A stretch of DNA of 64,000 nt. Origin: Paulinella micropora (lineage: Eukaryota > Cercozoa > Imbricatea > Euglyphida). The stretch is taken from contig BJOX01000021.1 in the NCBI GenBank assembly GCA_009731375.1, positions 494,893 through 558,892 of the forward strand, in the 5' to 3' direction. Below are positions 36,498-43,994 of this stretch, one piece after another (positions within the stretch are counted from its first letter, which is position 1; the number at the start of each line of letters is the position of its first letter). A model generated the notes under the pieces. It did no database searches. It saw only the letters and a list, made by a program, of their open reading frames with translations, and had not been told where the DNA came from. A program made the translations under genes and the position numbers.

Positions 36498-36512
36498 AGA
36501 GAAAGAAGACAA

Positions 36513-38105
36513 ATGCCAGATGCCCACAAGCCAACATGCCCTATAGACAAGACATTGCAATATAACAAGCATCCGGTTTTTTTTTCACAACGTTCCAAAG
36601 AGCTACGAACGATCGGGCTGTCAGCGTTTGGACAGAATCCGCCGCCTATTTGTTCCAATTTTTTTAAAGACGATCAGACGGCAGAGATTGCCAAAGAGGG
36701 CTTAGCTTCTCTGGAAAAAGAACTGACGACGTATGAAGAGGTTTCTGTACCAAAGGTCCTCACTGAACAAGTACACGTGAACCCTGTTCCGGAATTCAAA
36801 GACGAAGTCGATTCAGATTGTGCGGAGTTGCAGGCGGTACCAGGAGACTGCAAAGACATTTGGAATATTGGAACATGTGCCTATAACGAATTTCGGTCTC
36901 TGTTTTTGGATAATTCCTGTCATGATATAGAAACGCATGCCTCTGTCACCATCTGGAATGGCTGTCTGGCATTCAAGAAAGTTGTGTCTGAGACTAATGA
37001 GAACATGCAAGCGGCACCAGTAATTAACAATGTGTTCCTGGAGGTGAACATGCAGTTATATTTGCATAATGCGATGAGAAACGTCGTTCCCCCGGTTCTG
37101 CGCGCGTTTCGAACCCAAGACAAGAAGAAACAATATTGGTATTGGATGTGCATGCCCGTGGCCGGTGTGGGTTTGAATTCTGAAGAACTACAGACATTGC
37201 CCGAGCCTGAAAAGAAGCTCATTTGTGACGTTATTGTCCGAGACGCTAAACGCGAACTAGACGTGCTGGCAAATAATAACTTTGTAGCGATCGATCCAGG
37301 TATACAAAACTACCTGTACTCAACAGGCGCAAAAGCGCTGCGTGCGATTGATTTCGACAACAAGCGGATGCTGGTTGTTGAAGCAGCTCCAGCCGACTCC
37401 AAAATAGACCACCACTCGGTCCATCGCAACGGTTTCATGCTTGCTTTCCATAAGTTTCGGCGTTCGAACCGGAGTCTGCGTATGCCCAAGGTGAGACAAG
37501 TCGTAAGCTTCCTCAATGCAATGTCCTTCTACTGCGGCTGGTGCGGAGGCCTAGGCCATGTAGGAAAGTTTGGCTATGAATGGCTACCTTTCAAAACCGT
37601 GACGGACGTAGTGCAAGATTGTTTTACAACCATGTCTGAGGTAGTGCACAGGCTTGCAGCAATTTGGTGTGCAGATGTGACAATGCAAGATGGACAGAGC
37701 CCCGTGCAATATTGGTATTGCTATTTTGCAAGATGTAGAACACGTTGGGACGAAAACATACTCGTACCAAAGTACGGACAAAATAGCGATAATGGTTCCG
37801 CGAAACAAATCCGACTCACAGAATCGCGGCTGAATCAGCTGGGTTTGCTTAAAAAAATCCAACGCCAAAATGGCAGGTTTCTGCGATTGACGAATGTTGA
37901 CGAGAATCCGCTTGACTTGGCAAGAAGAAAGGCTTTTGATGTAACACAACAATCAGATGATGAACTGCATTCCGTCTTGTGCGAAATGACAATGGAAGTG
38001 ATTACGTTGGTGCTGCGGCACTACTTCGCGCTGAAAGACTTGCCAAAGTCGGCCGAAGACTCCAGCGTCCTAGAAAGAGCCTGTATTTTTGCGCCTAAAC
38101 TTTGA
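36513..38105 (+). CDS. Unknown 530-aa protein with RuvC-I-like IDPG motif
   Basis: Markedly less GC-rich than its neighbours. The middle has QYWYWMCMPVAG followed after 50 residues by NNFVAIDPGIQNYLY (D261). The order 'short beta strand, then IDPG at a strand end' is like the RuvC-I entry of TnpB/Fanzor proteins (WYLHVPVE … SIDPGVRSF). A CGWCGG motif follows, but no convincing Glu motif, CxxC...CxxC ribbon or final Asp was found. It may be a very divergent or inactive relative, or the match may be chance. The base composition suggests a separate origin. Confidence 0.6.
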   Translation: MPDAHKPTCPIDKTLQYNKHPVFFSQRSKELRTIGLSAFGQNPPPICSNFFKDDQTAEIAKEGLASLEKELTTYEEVSVPKVLTEQVHVNPVPEFKDEVDSDCAELQAVPGDCKDIWNIGTCAYNEFRSLFLDNSCHDIETHASVTIWNGCLAFKKVVSETNENMQAAPVINNVFLEVNMQLYLHNAMRNVVPPVLRAFRTQDKKKQYWYWMCMPVAGVGLNSEELQTLPEPEKKLICDVIVRDAKRELDVLANNNFVAIDPGIQNYLYSTGAKALRAIDFDNKRMLVVEAAPADSKIDHHSVHRNGFMLAFHKFRRSNRSLRMPKVRQVVSFLNAMSFYCGWCGGLGHVGKFGYEWLPFKTVTDVVQDCFTTMSEVVHRLAAIWCADVTMQDGQSPVQYWYCYFARCRTRWDENILVPKYGQNSDNGSAKQIRLTESRLNQLGLLKKIQRQNGRFLRLTNVDENPLDLARRKAFDVTQQSDDELHSVLCEMTMEVITLVLRHYFALKDLPKSAEDSSVLERACIFAPKL

Positions 38106-38243
38106 CAGCAACTGACTTTTGTGCAGCTGAAGCAACAAACAAACGAACCGGGACCAATTCTGAGGCCTTTTTTGGCTTGTGCAAGCAATCTTTTTTAAGT
38201 TTAAGGCGGGCCGGGCGCGCGCAGCCTCGGGCTGAAGGGGCAA

Positions 38244-38792
38244 ATGATTCTCAGAAACATTTTTATTAAAAAAAAACAAACAAAATGTGGTAGGCTACAG
38301 TACAAGGAAGGCAAGTTTGCATCGGAAGCTGCAGCATTTTCTGGACTGGACGGTGAGGATCTGGCCGCGCTTCCACAAAGTTCCTTCGAGAAGCGCAGCC
38401 CCAAGTGTGGGGATGTTTTGTTTCAAACTTTTTCAAACTTCAAATATACAGCTGCAGGTTCTCCTGCAGCTGCGACGTCGCCTCAGGGAACGACGGTGAT
38501 CGTGCAGAATACTGCTACCGCAAATGCCGTTGTCGCTGGACCAGGCTACCAAGTGAACTTTTGCTGTGCCCTCGCATGGGTGTTTTTCTTTGGTCCCTGT
38601 GGCTTTTGTTGCGTATGTCACGATTGGAACCATTTCACAACTCAACAGAAATGGATTCTGGCGGCTGTAGCGATTATTCCGTACTTAATCTGGTTGATTA
38701 TAATCATCGTAGAGATCGTCGCTGTCACCACCGCGGTCAGCAGCGAGCCCTATTGTTATGACCCCTACACCGACACCATCGCGCCCTGCTGA
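38244..38792 (+). CDS. Small membrane protein with Cys-rich segment
   Basis: 182 residues. It has a Cys-rich hydrophobic stretch (FCCALAWVFFFGPCGFCCVCHDW) and a strong membrane span (WILAAVAIIPYLIWLIIIIV). The layout of a CC-rich segment followed by a helix is like small membrane proteins that are palmitoylated; no family recognised. The ATG at 38244 is followed by a Lys-rich stretch; later in-frame starts are not visible. Confidence 0.6.
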   Translation: MILRNIFIKKKQTKCGRLQYKEGKFASEAAAFSGLDGEDLAALPQSSFEKRSPKCGDVLFQTFSNFKYTAAGSPAAATSPQGTTVIVQNTATANAVVAGPGYQVNFCCALAWVFFFGPCGFCCVCHDWNHFTTQQKWILAAVAIIPYLIWLIIIIVEIVAVTTAVSSEPYCYDPYTDTIAPC

Positions 38793-38806
38793 GGACTTTG
38801 TCGAGT

Positions 38807-38822
38807 TTTAATTAAAACAACT
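38807..38822. terminator. Palindromic 3'-end signal GTTTTAATTAAAAC
   Basis: A perfect palindrome with ATTAAA on both strands, 15 bases after the stop of 38244-38792 and upstream, on the other strand, of the minus gene ending at 38912. Confidence 0.55.
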
Positions 38823-38857
38823 TAATACGAAGGTGTCAGTAAAAAAGAAGGGAAAAC

Positions 38858-38962
38858 ATGACGACGCATGGAACAGGCAGTTTCAAGAGCTTTGCGCCTT
38901 TCTCTTTTACTTTATGTTACATTGAAACTGTGTCTATAGATTTGTCCGCTAAAAGTATATAA
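38858..38962 (+). pseudogene. Truncated copy of the HGTGSFK leader gene (see 43047-43481)
   Basis: 34 codons. The 65 bases around the start (ACGAAGGTGTCAGTAAAAA, then MTTHGTGSFK) match those before and after ATG 43047, but the frame then diverges and stops at 38962. The 3' part overlaps the opposite-strand gene 38912-39223. Confidence 0.6.
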
Positions 38963-39223
38963 TAACAACAGAGTAATACCTACGCATAGAAAAAAACAAC
39001 ACCCGAAAGTAAGGTTTTCTTCTTTCTCGCTTGCTTCCATTTCTTTGTCGCTTGCTTCCCCTTCGCTGTCGCTGACTTCCCCTTCTTGGCCGCTTGTGTG
39101 TTGGGATGGAAGTCTAGCCATGCATTCACGATACCACAGGAAGCACAAGAAGCAGAATAAAATCATGGCTGCGATGCCGGACACTAGAAAAGCGACACGT
39201 TTTTTATAGTCGTCCTCTTCCAT
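38912..39223 (-). CDS. Small two-span membrane protein
   Basis: 103 residues from ATG 39223 (the frame is open further upstream). The spans are RVAFLVSGIAAMILFCFLCFLW and LTFGCCFFLCVGITLLLLYTF; a repetitive acidic linker GEVSDSEGEASDKEMEASEK lies between. No family recognised. Confidence 0.6.
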   Translation of the reverse strand: MEEDDYKKRVAFLVSGIAAMILFCFLCFLWYRECMARLPSQHTSGQEGEVSDSEGEASDKEMEASEKEENLTFGCCFFLCVGITLLLLYTFSGQIYRHSFNVT

Positions 39224-39467
39224 GCATGCGAAAAGCAGTGCGTATGACACGTTGGAAGGTTTGCTCAGCAAAAGCTGCCAAGTGAACTCAAGGTCCTTCC
39301 ACGAAGCCCCGCTGCGTAAGTTCGTGAAACAAATTTTGTACTCTAGTATTTGGCCCGTCCCCAGGCAGATCGGATTGAAATCTTAGAGAGGCGAACCCCT
39401 CCAGAGATTCCTACAGCTGGAAGGGAGGAAGGGCAGCGCGCGGCACATCCCCCTCCTTTCTCAGAGC

Positions 39468-39516
39468 GGGGGGCAAAGCCCCCCGAGCCCCCCTTCCAGC
39501 CCGCGCCAGCGGGCTG
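39468..39516 (-). repeat. Double-hairpin cassette
   Basis: GGGGGGCAAAGCCCCCC, spacer GAGCCCCCCTTC, and CAGCCCGC-GCCA-GCGGGCTG. It replaces the Fanzor stop codon and 3' flank. Confidence 0.9.
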
Positions 39517-39704
39517 CAGCAGTCTCAAGAGGATATTGCGACTTGCGTTCATGTCGCGCCCGTGCTGCATGGCGCACCACTGGCAGCTGTACGTCTTCGC
39601 GGCTTTGATGTCCCTCCACAGCGCTCCACATTGCGTACACGCCTGCGTCGTGAACTCCTCGTTGCAGATCAGCACTTTGCACATGCCTACATACTCTCGC
39701 TGCG

Positions 39705-39754
39705 CACCCCGCTGGCGCGGGCTGCAGGGGGGTCACGGGGGGCGCCGCCCCCCG
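39705..39754 (+). repeat. Double-hairpin cassette
   Basis: CCCCGCTGGCGCGGG, spacer, then GGGGGGCGCCGCCCCCC. The same junction with Fanzor sequence recurs at 56341-56446. Confidence 0.9.
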
Positions 39755-40020
39755 CATCTAGCTGCTTTCTTGTGCACGTCCTGGACCATGTTGTAAATCT
39801 TATTACGCACTCGAGTAATAACGCGCCGTAGGCGCCAGCGGTTCCGCTTCTTGCTGCTGTCTTTAGCCAGTAGCGCGACCTTGCTTTGCAGATTGTCTAT
39901 GTGTTTCTGTAGTCGGTACACGCGTGCAATGGATCCGCAGCCCCATTCTGTTATCGCGCCCGAGTCCGCGTGGTACATGGTCAAAAAGCTCCTTACGCCC
40001 GGATCGATGCTCACTACACG

Positions 40021-40082
40021 CAGCCCGCTTCCGCGGGCTGCAAGGGTAGCGAGAGGGGGGCTCGGGGGGCTTGCCCCCCGGG
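40021..40082 (+). repeat. Double-hairpin cassette
   Basis: CAGCCCGC-TTCC-GCGGGCTG (40021-40040), a 23-base spacer, GGGGGGCTTGCCCCCC (40064-40079). Confidence 0.9.
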
Positions 40083-40582
40083 TCGCAGGAAGCCCGCAAA
40101 GAAGCCCCGCTCGCGCCCCCAATTTGTGTGCGAAATCGCGATCGTAGACTTACGCTCCTCCCACCTGCGGAAGTTGACTCTCTTCCAGTGAAAGAACTTG
40201 CCCTTCTGGCTGAGATTGGAGATGGCGGAGGCTCGCGCCGCTTGCAGGTCTCGAATGGCCACTGCACGGATGGCGTAGGGCACGCTGAGAAGCCACGGCC
40301 TGGCTCGCACGAACTCGCTATCCGCTTGCACAAATCGCAGGCGCAGAGTATCTAGATCAAAGTCGCCGAGGCAGCGCATTCTACCGCCCATCTCGGCCCT
40401 TCTTTGTTCTCGGCGCTCTTTTTGTTCTTGGCGCTCTCTGGCTTTTCTGGCCTTGATCTCCTCGGGCGTTTCCTCACTCTTCTCTGGCTCTTCTTTCTGC
40501 TCCTGCTGCTTCTCCTCTTTTTTTCTTCTTTTGTGCTTGGCAGGATTTTCCTCCTTTGTTTCTTGGCGCCGTCTCTTTTTAC

Positions 40583-40653
40583 CAGCCCGCTTACGCGGGC
40601 TGAAGGGAGGGCACGCTGGGCTTGAAGGGGGGGCACGGGGGGCATGCCCCCCG
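40583..40653 (+). repeat. Double-hairpin cassette with extended spacer
   Basis: CAGCCCGC-TTAC-GCGGGCTG, spacer GAAGGGAGGGCACGCTGGGC and more, GGGGGGCATGCCCCCC (40637-40652). The first hairpin and spacer recur at the matching place in copy 59778-60300. Confidence 0.9.
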
Positions 40654-40898
40654 GCAGCCAAGCCCGCCTGACTTCTTTATCCTCGGTCTTTGGGTAGATC
40701 CTGCACGTGAGTGTCTTGAGCGGGGGCGTCTTACCTGCTTTCTTGTTCAGGCTAAACTTCTTCTTCTTGGGCGGCTTGTTCTGCGTCTCGTCTGTTTTCG
40801 CTGCGTTGCGTCTCGCGTTGGCCTGGGTTGCGGGCAGCAGTGCAAGTCGCGATTGCCAGGAGGTCTCCTGCGGGTCTTGCCCAGTTGTGGGCTCGTAC

Positions 40899-40948
40899 CA
40901 GCTCGCTAGCGCGGGCTGAAGGGGGGGCTCGGGGGGCCTTGCCCCCCG
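40899..40948 (+). repeat. Double-hairpin cassette
   Basis: CAGCTCGC-TAGC-GCGGGCTG, spacer GAAGGGGGGGCTC, GGGGGGCCTTGCCCCCC. Confidence 0.9.
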
Positions 40949-41049
40949 GACTCAGTCCAGAACGGCGCATAATCTAAGAAAGGTTCTGGAGGAGGCTGCG
41001 CGGGCCTGAACTTTTTCTCCCGGAGCTTTTCTTCTCGTGGCCGACCCGC

Positions 41050-41097
41050 CAGCCCGCTAGCGCGGGCTGAAGGCCCGCGGGGGGGCTTTGCCCCCCG
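41050..41097 (+). repeat. Double-hairpin cassette, shared with the intact Fanzor
   Basis: CAGCCCGC-TAGC-GCGGGCTG, GAAGGCCCGC, then GGGGGGCTTTGCCCCCC. It is the inverse counterpart of 13535-13582. Confidence 0.9.
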
Positions 41098-41118
41098 CGC
41101 CGCCTCATTGGAGAAGTC

Positions 41119-42395
41119 ACTCGTCGGATGGCTTAGATGGAGCTTGTATCAGCTGCAGGACCCAGGAAAGCAAAAGCAGGGCCATGCCTGTACCTGGTCA
41201 CAAGGTGAACAAGTTGAATTTGTGGGTTTAGAGGGAGAGCAAAAAATACACAAACATTCTNNNNNNNNNNNNNNNNNNNNNNNNNNNNNNNNNNNNNNNN
41301 NNNNNNNNNNNNNNNNNNNNNNNNNNNNNNNNNNNNNNNNNNNNNNNNNNNNNNNNNNNNNNNNNNNNNNNNNNNNNNNNNNNNNNNNNNNNNNNNNNNN
41401 NNNNNNNNNNNNNNNNNNNNNNNNNNNNNNNNNNNNNNNNNNNNNNNNNNNNNNNNNNNNNNNNNNNNNNNNNNNNNNNNNNNNNNNNNNNNNNNNNNNN
41501 NNNNNNNNNNNNNNNNNNNNNNNNNNNNNNNNNNNNNNNNNNNNNNNNNNNNNNNNNNNNNNNNNNNNNNNNNNNNNNNNNNNNNNNNNNNNNNNNNNCT
41601 CCCCCCCCGCGCTTGGCGCACCAAACAAGTCCTTGGCGCACTCTCTTTGCCCCCGGAAAACAAACCTCATCATAGGCGGCTTTCCCCACTTCAACCGGAC
41701 CAGCCTGTCCGTTTTGCGTAAATCGTGCGCTTTTTCTATTCCAAGCGCAAAAAGTAGGCGTGCTATTGCGTATGGCGATCCTTTGAAGCGCAGGCCGGCA
41801 AGATTGTCCCCAAGAGAGAGGCAGGGGGGCGGGGCAAACACAACCCTTCCCCTCCCCCTTCCCCCTTCCCTATTTCCCTATTATTAGTTCTCAGTGCCAA
41901 GTGTAAGACTTTTTCGAGCTTTTAATTAAAAATTCTTTTTTTTGTACTGTCCCGCGAGCGTGATATGGTCAGATTTTAGATGTGATATGGCTAAAAAAGG
42001 CAGTTTCGTCGAAAAACCCGGACGCATTGCCTTTTTTGACCTTATCACGCACCCAAGAAAAACAGTAAAATTTTGCGCCAAGTGAATGCGCTATCAATCA
42101 AAAAAAAAATTTCGGGCAGCCTTCCCTTCGGGACTAGAGGCTCACAAGATGGAGAGAAAGGNNNNNNNNNNNNNNNNNNNNNNNNNNNNNNNNNNNNNNN
42201 NNNNNNNNNNNNNNNNNNNNNNNNNNNNNNNNACAGGAACAAATATCCCTCTTTCCCCCGGTTAAAAGAAAAATCCAGCGCGGCCCGGCTCATTAAGAGC
42301 AGGGTGTGTAGAAAAGAAAGAGAAAGGGGAGGGGCTGGAAAGAGGCTAGTTCTTTTTGTGGCAAAAAAGAAATTGAGCCTTGATCGTTAAAAGCC
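41119..42395. other. Left flank of broken Fanzor, large gap and repeats
   Basis: 41119-41260 continues the Fanzor left part; 41261-41598 is N. The sequence after the gap (GCGCTTGGCGCACCAA … CCCGGAAAACAAACCTCAT) is also beside Fanzor copy 4 (60360-60415) and at 61870-61930. About 41740-41800 resembles the propeller fragment at 56510-56560 (AIAYGDP). 41868-42100 is a long direct repeat of 58006-58240. A second N gap is 42162-42232. No intact gene seen. Confidence 0.6.
41868..42100. repeat. Long direct repeat, copy 1 (partner 58006-58240)
   Basis: Starts CCCTATTTCCCTATTATTAG and includes CTTTTAATTAAAAATTC (a 3'-end signal), GTACTGTCCCGCGAGCGTGAT and AAAATTTTGCGCCAAGTGAA. The two copies differ by scattered substitutions. 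Confidence 0.85.
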
Positions 42396-42890
42396 TTGTG
42401 GACTAGCGTGACATACATAGATGACTTTGTGATCCAAGCATCGGATGCCTGTGGAAACTCGGCTGGCTGCTTCGAAGAGGGTTACGTACGCGGTGACTAC
42501 GAATACTATGACTATAACGGATACAATAGTATTCCAGATAGTGCTCTACACGGTTGCTGCCAGCCATCTTGTTTGGGCAGCACGGACCAATTCCCTCGGT
42601 GTTCCAGGGTGCTTGTTGAGTGGAATGCACCCGCTACAGCCGGGGCTGAGGTCTTCCTCGTTGCAAAAGTAGGAACCTATATAGAACAGGTGGAGACCTT
42701 GCGCCCTTACAGAACATATGTTACTCGCTACAGGTATATGACTGATGTATTAGTTCTGCAGCCGAGACTGTCGGCCAATTACAGTTGCTTTGAGAGCGCG
42801 AGCCCCACGCCGTCGCCGAGTCCAGCCGCGGTTAGCCCAACGGGCTCTATCACCTTCTCGAATAGCGGCAGCTCCTACTTACTCTCAGGT
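42396..42890 (+). pseudogene. Secreted/structural-type protein fragment, no start codon, 3' end cut by a cassette
   Basis: The open frame begins right after an upstream stop with no ATG. It encodes a Cys/Tyr-rich region (ACGNSAGCFEEGYVRGDYEYY, in part), CCQPSCLG…RVLVEWNAPATAGAEVFL and then VLVLQPRLSANYSCFESASPTPSPSP. The last block recurs, diverged, on the minus strand at 56803-56912. The frame then runs into a degenerate double-hairpin cassette. The gene is probably a decayed member of a family of surface-exposed proteins. Confidence 0.55.
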
Positions 42891-42967
42891 AGGAGGAGGG
42901 GGGGCTCCTCCTGTTTTCTCCTTTCCCCCCCCGAGCCCCCCCCCCCTTCCAGCCCGCGCCGGGGGGG
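42889..42967 (-). repeat. Double-hairpin cassette, degenerate
   Basis: AGGAGGAGGGG…CTCCTCCT palindrome, a CCCCCCCCGAGCCCCCC spacer and CAGCCCGCGCCGGGG. Confidence 0.6.
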
Positions 42968-43046
42968 AGGAAAAGTGGGGAGGGGAGGAGGCGCGCGCCT
43001 TTCACTGTATCCAATACGAAGGTGTCAGTAAAAAGAAGGGGAAAAC

Positions 43047-43481
43047 ATGGCGATGCATGGAACAGGAAGTTTCAAGAACTTGTTGGCCAGCTGGGCAGCA
43101 CGGACAGTGGAGGAGCAGCCGGGGGCTAAGCCCCCGTCGCTTGTTGTGCAGAACCGCTTGCCTGTTGTACAGGAGCGTTTGCCTGTTGCGCAAGACGCCC
43201 CCGCGCCCTCATTATTCGGCCGGGAGGAGGCCCAGCGCTGGCTGCAGACGGAGCTAGAGGCGCTGGGCGTGCGGGGCACTGCGCTGACCACGGTGCTGCG
43301 CACCCTCCAATACCGCGATCGCGCGGGCCTGTTGCGCCTGACAATGGACGACCTGAAGTACTTGGTGAGTAATGCGAGGCCCTGGCTAGAGCCCGATCTG
43401 GCGCTGCAGTTGCACGAAATCCTGCACCGCGACAGCTATGGCAAAAGGCACGCTGGTGCCAGCCACGGCCTGATTCAATAA
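43047..43481 (+). CDS. Unknown 144-aa protein with helical, SAM-like domain
   Basis: ATG 43047 begins MAMHGTGSFKNLLASW. A disordered segment with two similar QxRLPVVQ/QERLPVAQ repeats precedes a helical domain, AQRWLQTELEALGVRGTAL…LLRLTMDDLKYLVSNARPWL, whose spacing resembles a SAM domain. No family is certain. The 5' flank is shared with 38823-38890. The stop at 43479-43481 overlaps AATAAAG, a possible polyadenylation signal. Confidence 0.6.
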   Translation: MAMHGTGSFKNLLASWAARTVEEQPGAKPPSLVVQNRLPVVQERLPVAQDAPAPSLFGREEAQRWLQTELEALGVRGTALTTVLRTLQYRDRAGLLRLTMDDLKYLVSNARPWLEPDLALQLHEILHRDSYGKRHAGASHGLIQ

Positions 43482-43972
43482 AGACGTGTTCTTCTTTCTC
43501 GCTTGCTTTATTCAAAGATCTCCGGCAGCGCTACATAGACCACACATGTTCTCTTTAACACACAACTCTTCTTAATTGAAAGATTGCTAGTCAAACATGC
43601 CAACAAGGTCAAGGCTTGTGCAAAAAAACAGCCTCACGCAGAAGAGAGTCCGGGAAAAGAACCAGAGACAATGGGGTCGGACAATAAAGATTTCCCCCCC
43701 AACAAAAGCGCGCCAAATATCTTGCTGGGGGCAAATGAATAGCACGAGGTGGGGGGGGGGGGGGGGGGAAAAAAAAAAATTNNNNNNNNNNNNNNNNNNN
43801 NNNNNNNNNNNNNNNNNNNNNNNNNNNNNNNNNNNNNNNNNNNNNNNNNNNNNNNNNNNNNNNNNNNNNNNNNNNNNNGGGGGGGGGGGGGGGGGGGGAG
43901 GGAAAAAGCAAAATTCCCCCCTTCTCTCCTTCTCCCTCTCTCTCTCTCTCCCTCTCTCCAGCTCTCCCCTCT
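43482..43972. other. Intergenic region with a duplicated Sel1-gene 5' flank and a gap
   Basis: 43618-43750 (AAAAACAGCCTCACGCAGAAG … CAAATGAATAGCACGAG) matches, in part, 46745-46810, the 5' flank of the Sel1 gene. A G tract, an A run and 97 N (43782-43878) follow, then another G tract and CT-rich sequence. No gene seen. Confidence 0.55.
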
Positions 43973-43980
43973 TATAAAAG
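43973..43980 (+). promoter_or_regulatory. TATA box of the kinase-like gene
   Basis: TATAAAAG, 15 bases before ATG 43995. It supports 43995 as the original start of the gene. Confidence 0.5.
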
Positions 43981-43994
43981 AGTGGGGACTAGCA

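Larger units (their letters stand above)
39368..41118 (-). pseudogene. Fanzor copy fragmented by six double-hairpin cassettes
   Basis: Read on the minus strand it follows the intact copy from the left part (41100-41245) to the right end, which ends at 39368. Relative to 13523-15487, five blocks of about 105-172 bp are missing and each is replaced by a cassette: about 13682-13808, 14054-14189, 14695-14866, 15133-15274 (which removes the LPWFGASG region) and 15461-15565 (which removes the stop codon). A sixth cassette is shared with the intact copy. The catalytic Asp of SIDPGVRSF, the NEEFTTQAC block and HGRDMNASRN survive in pieces, but the frame is broken repeatedly. Confidence 0.88.
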
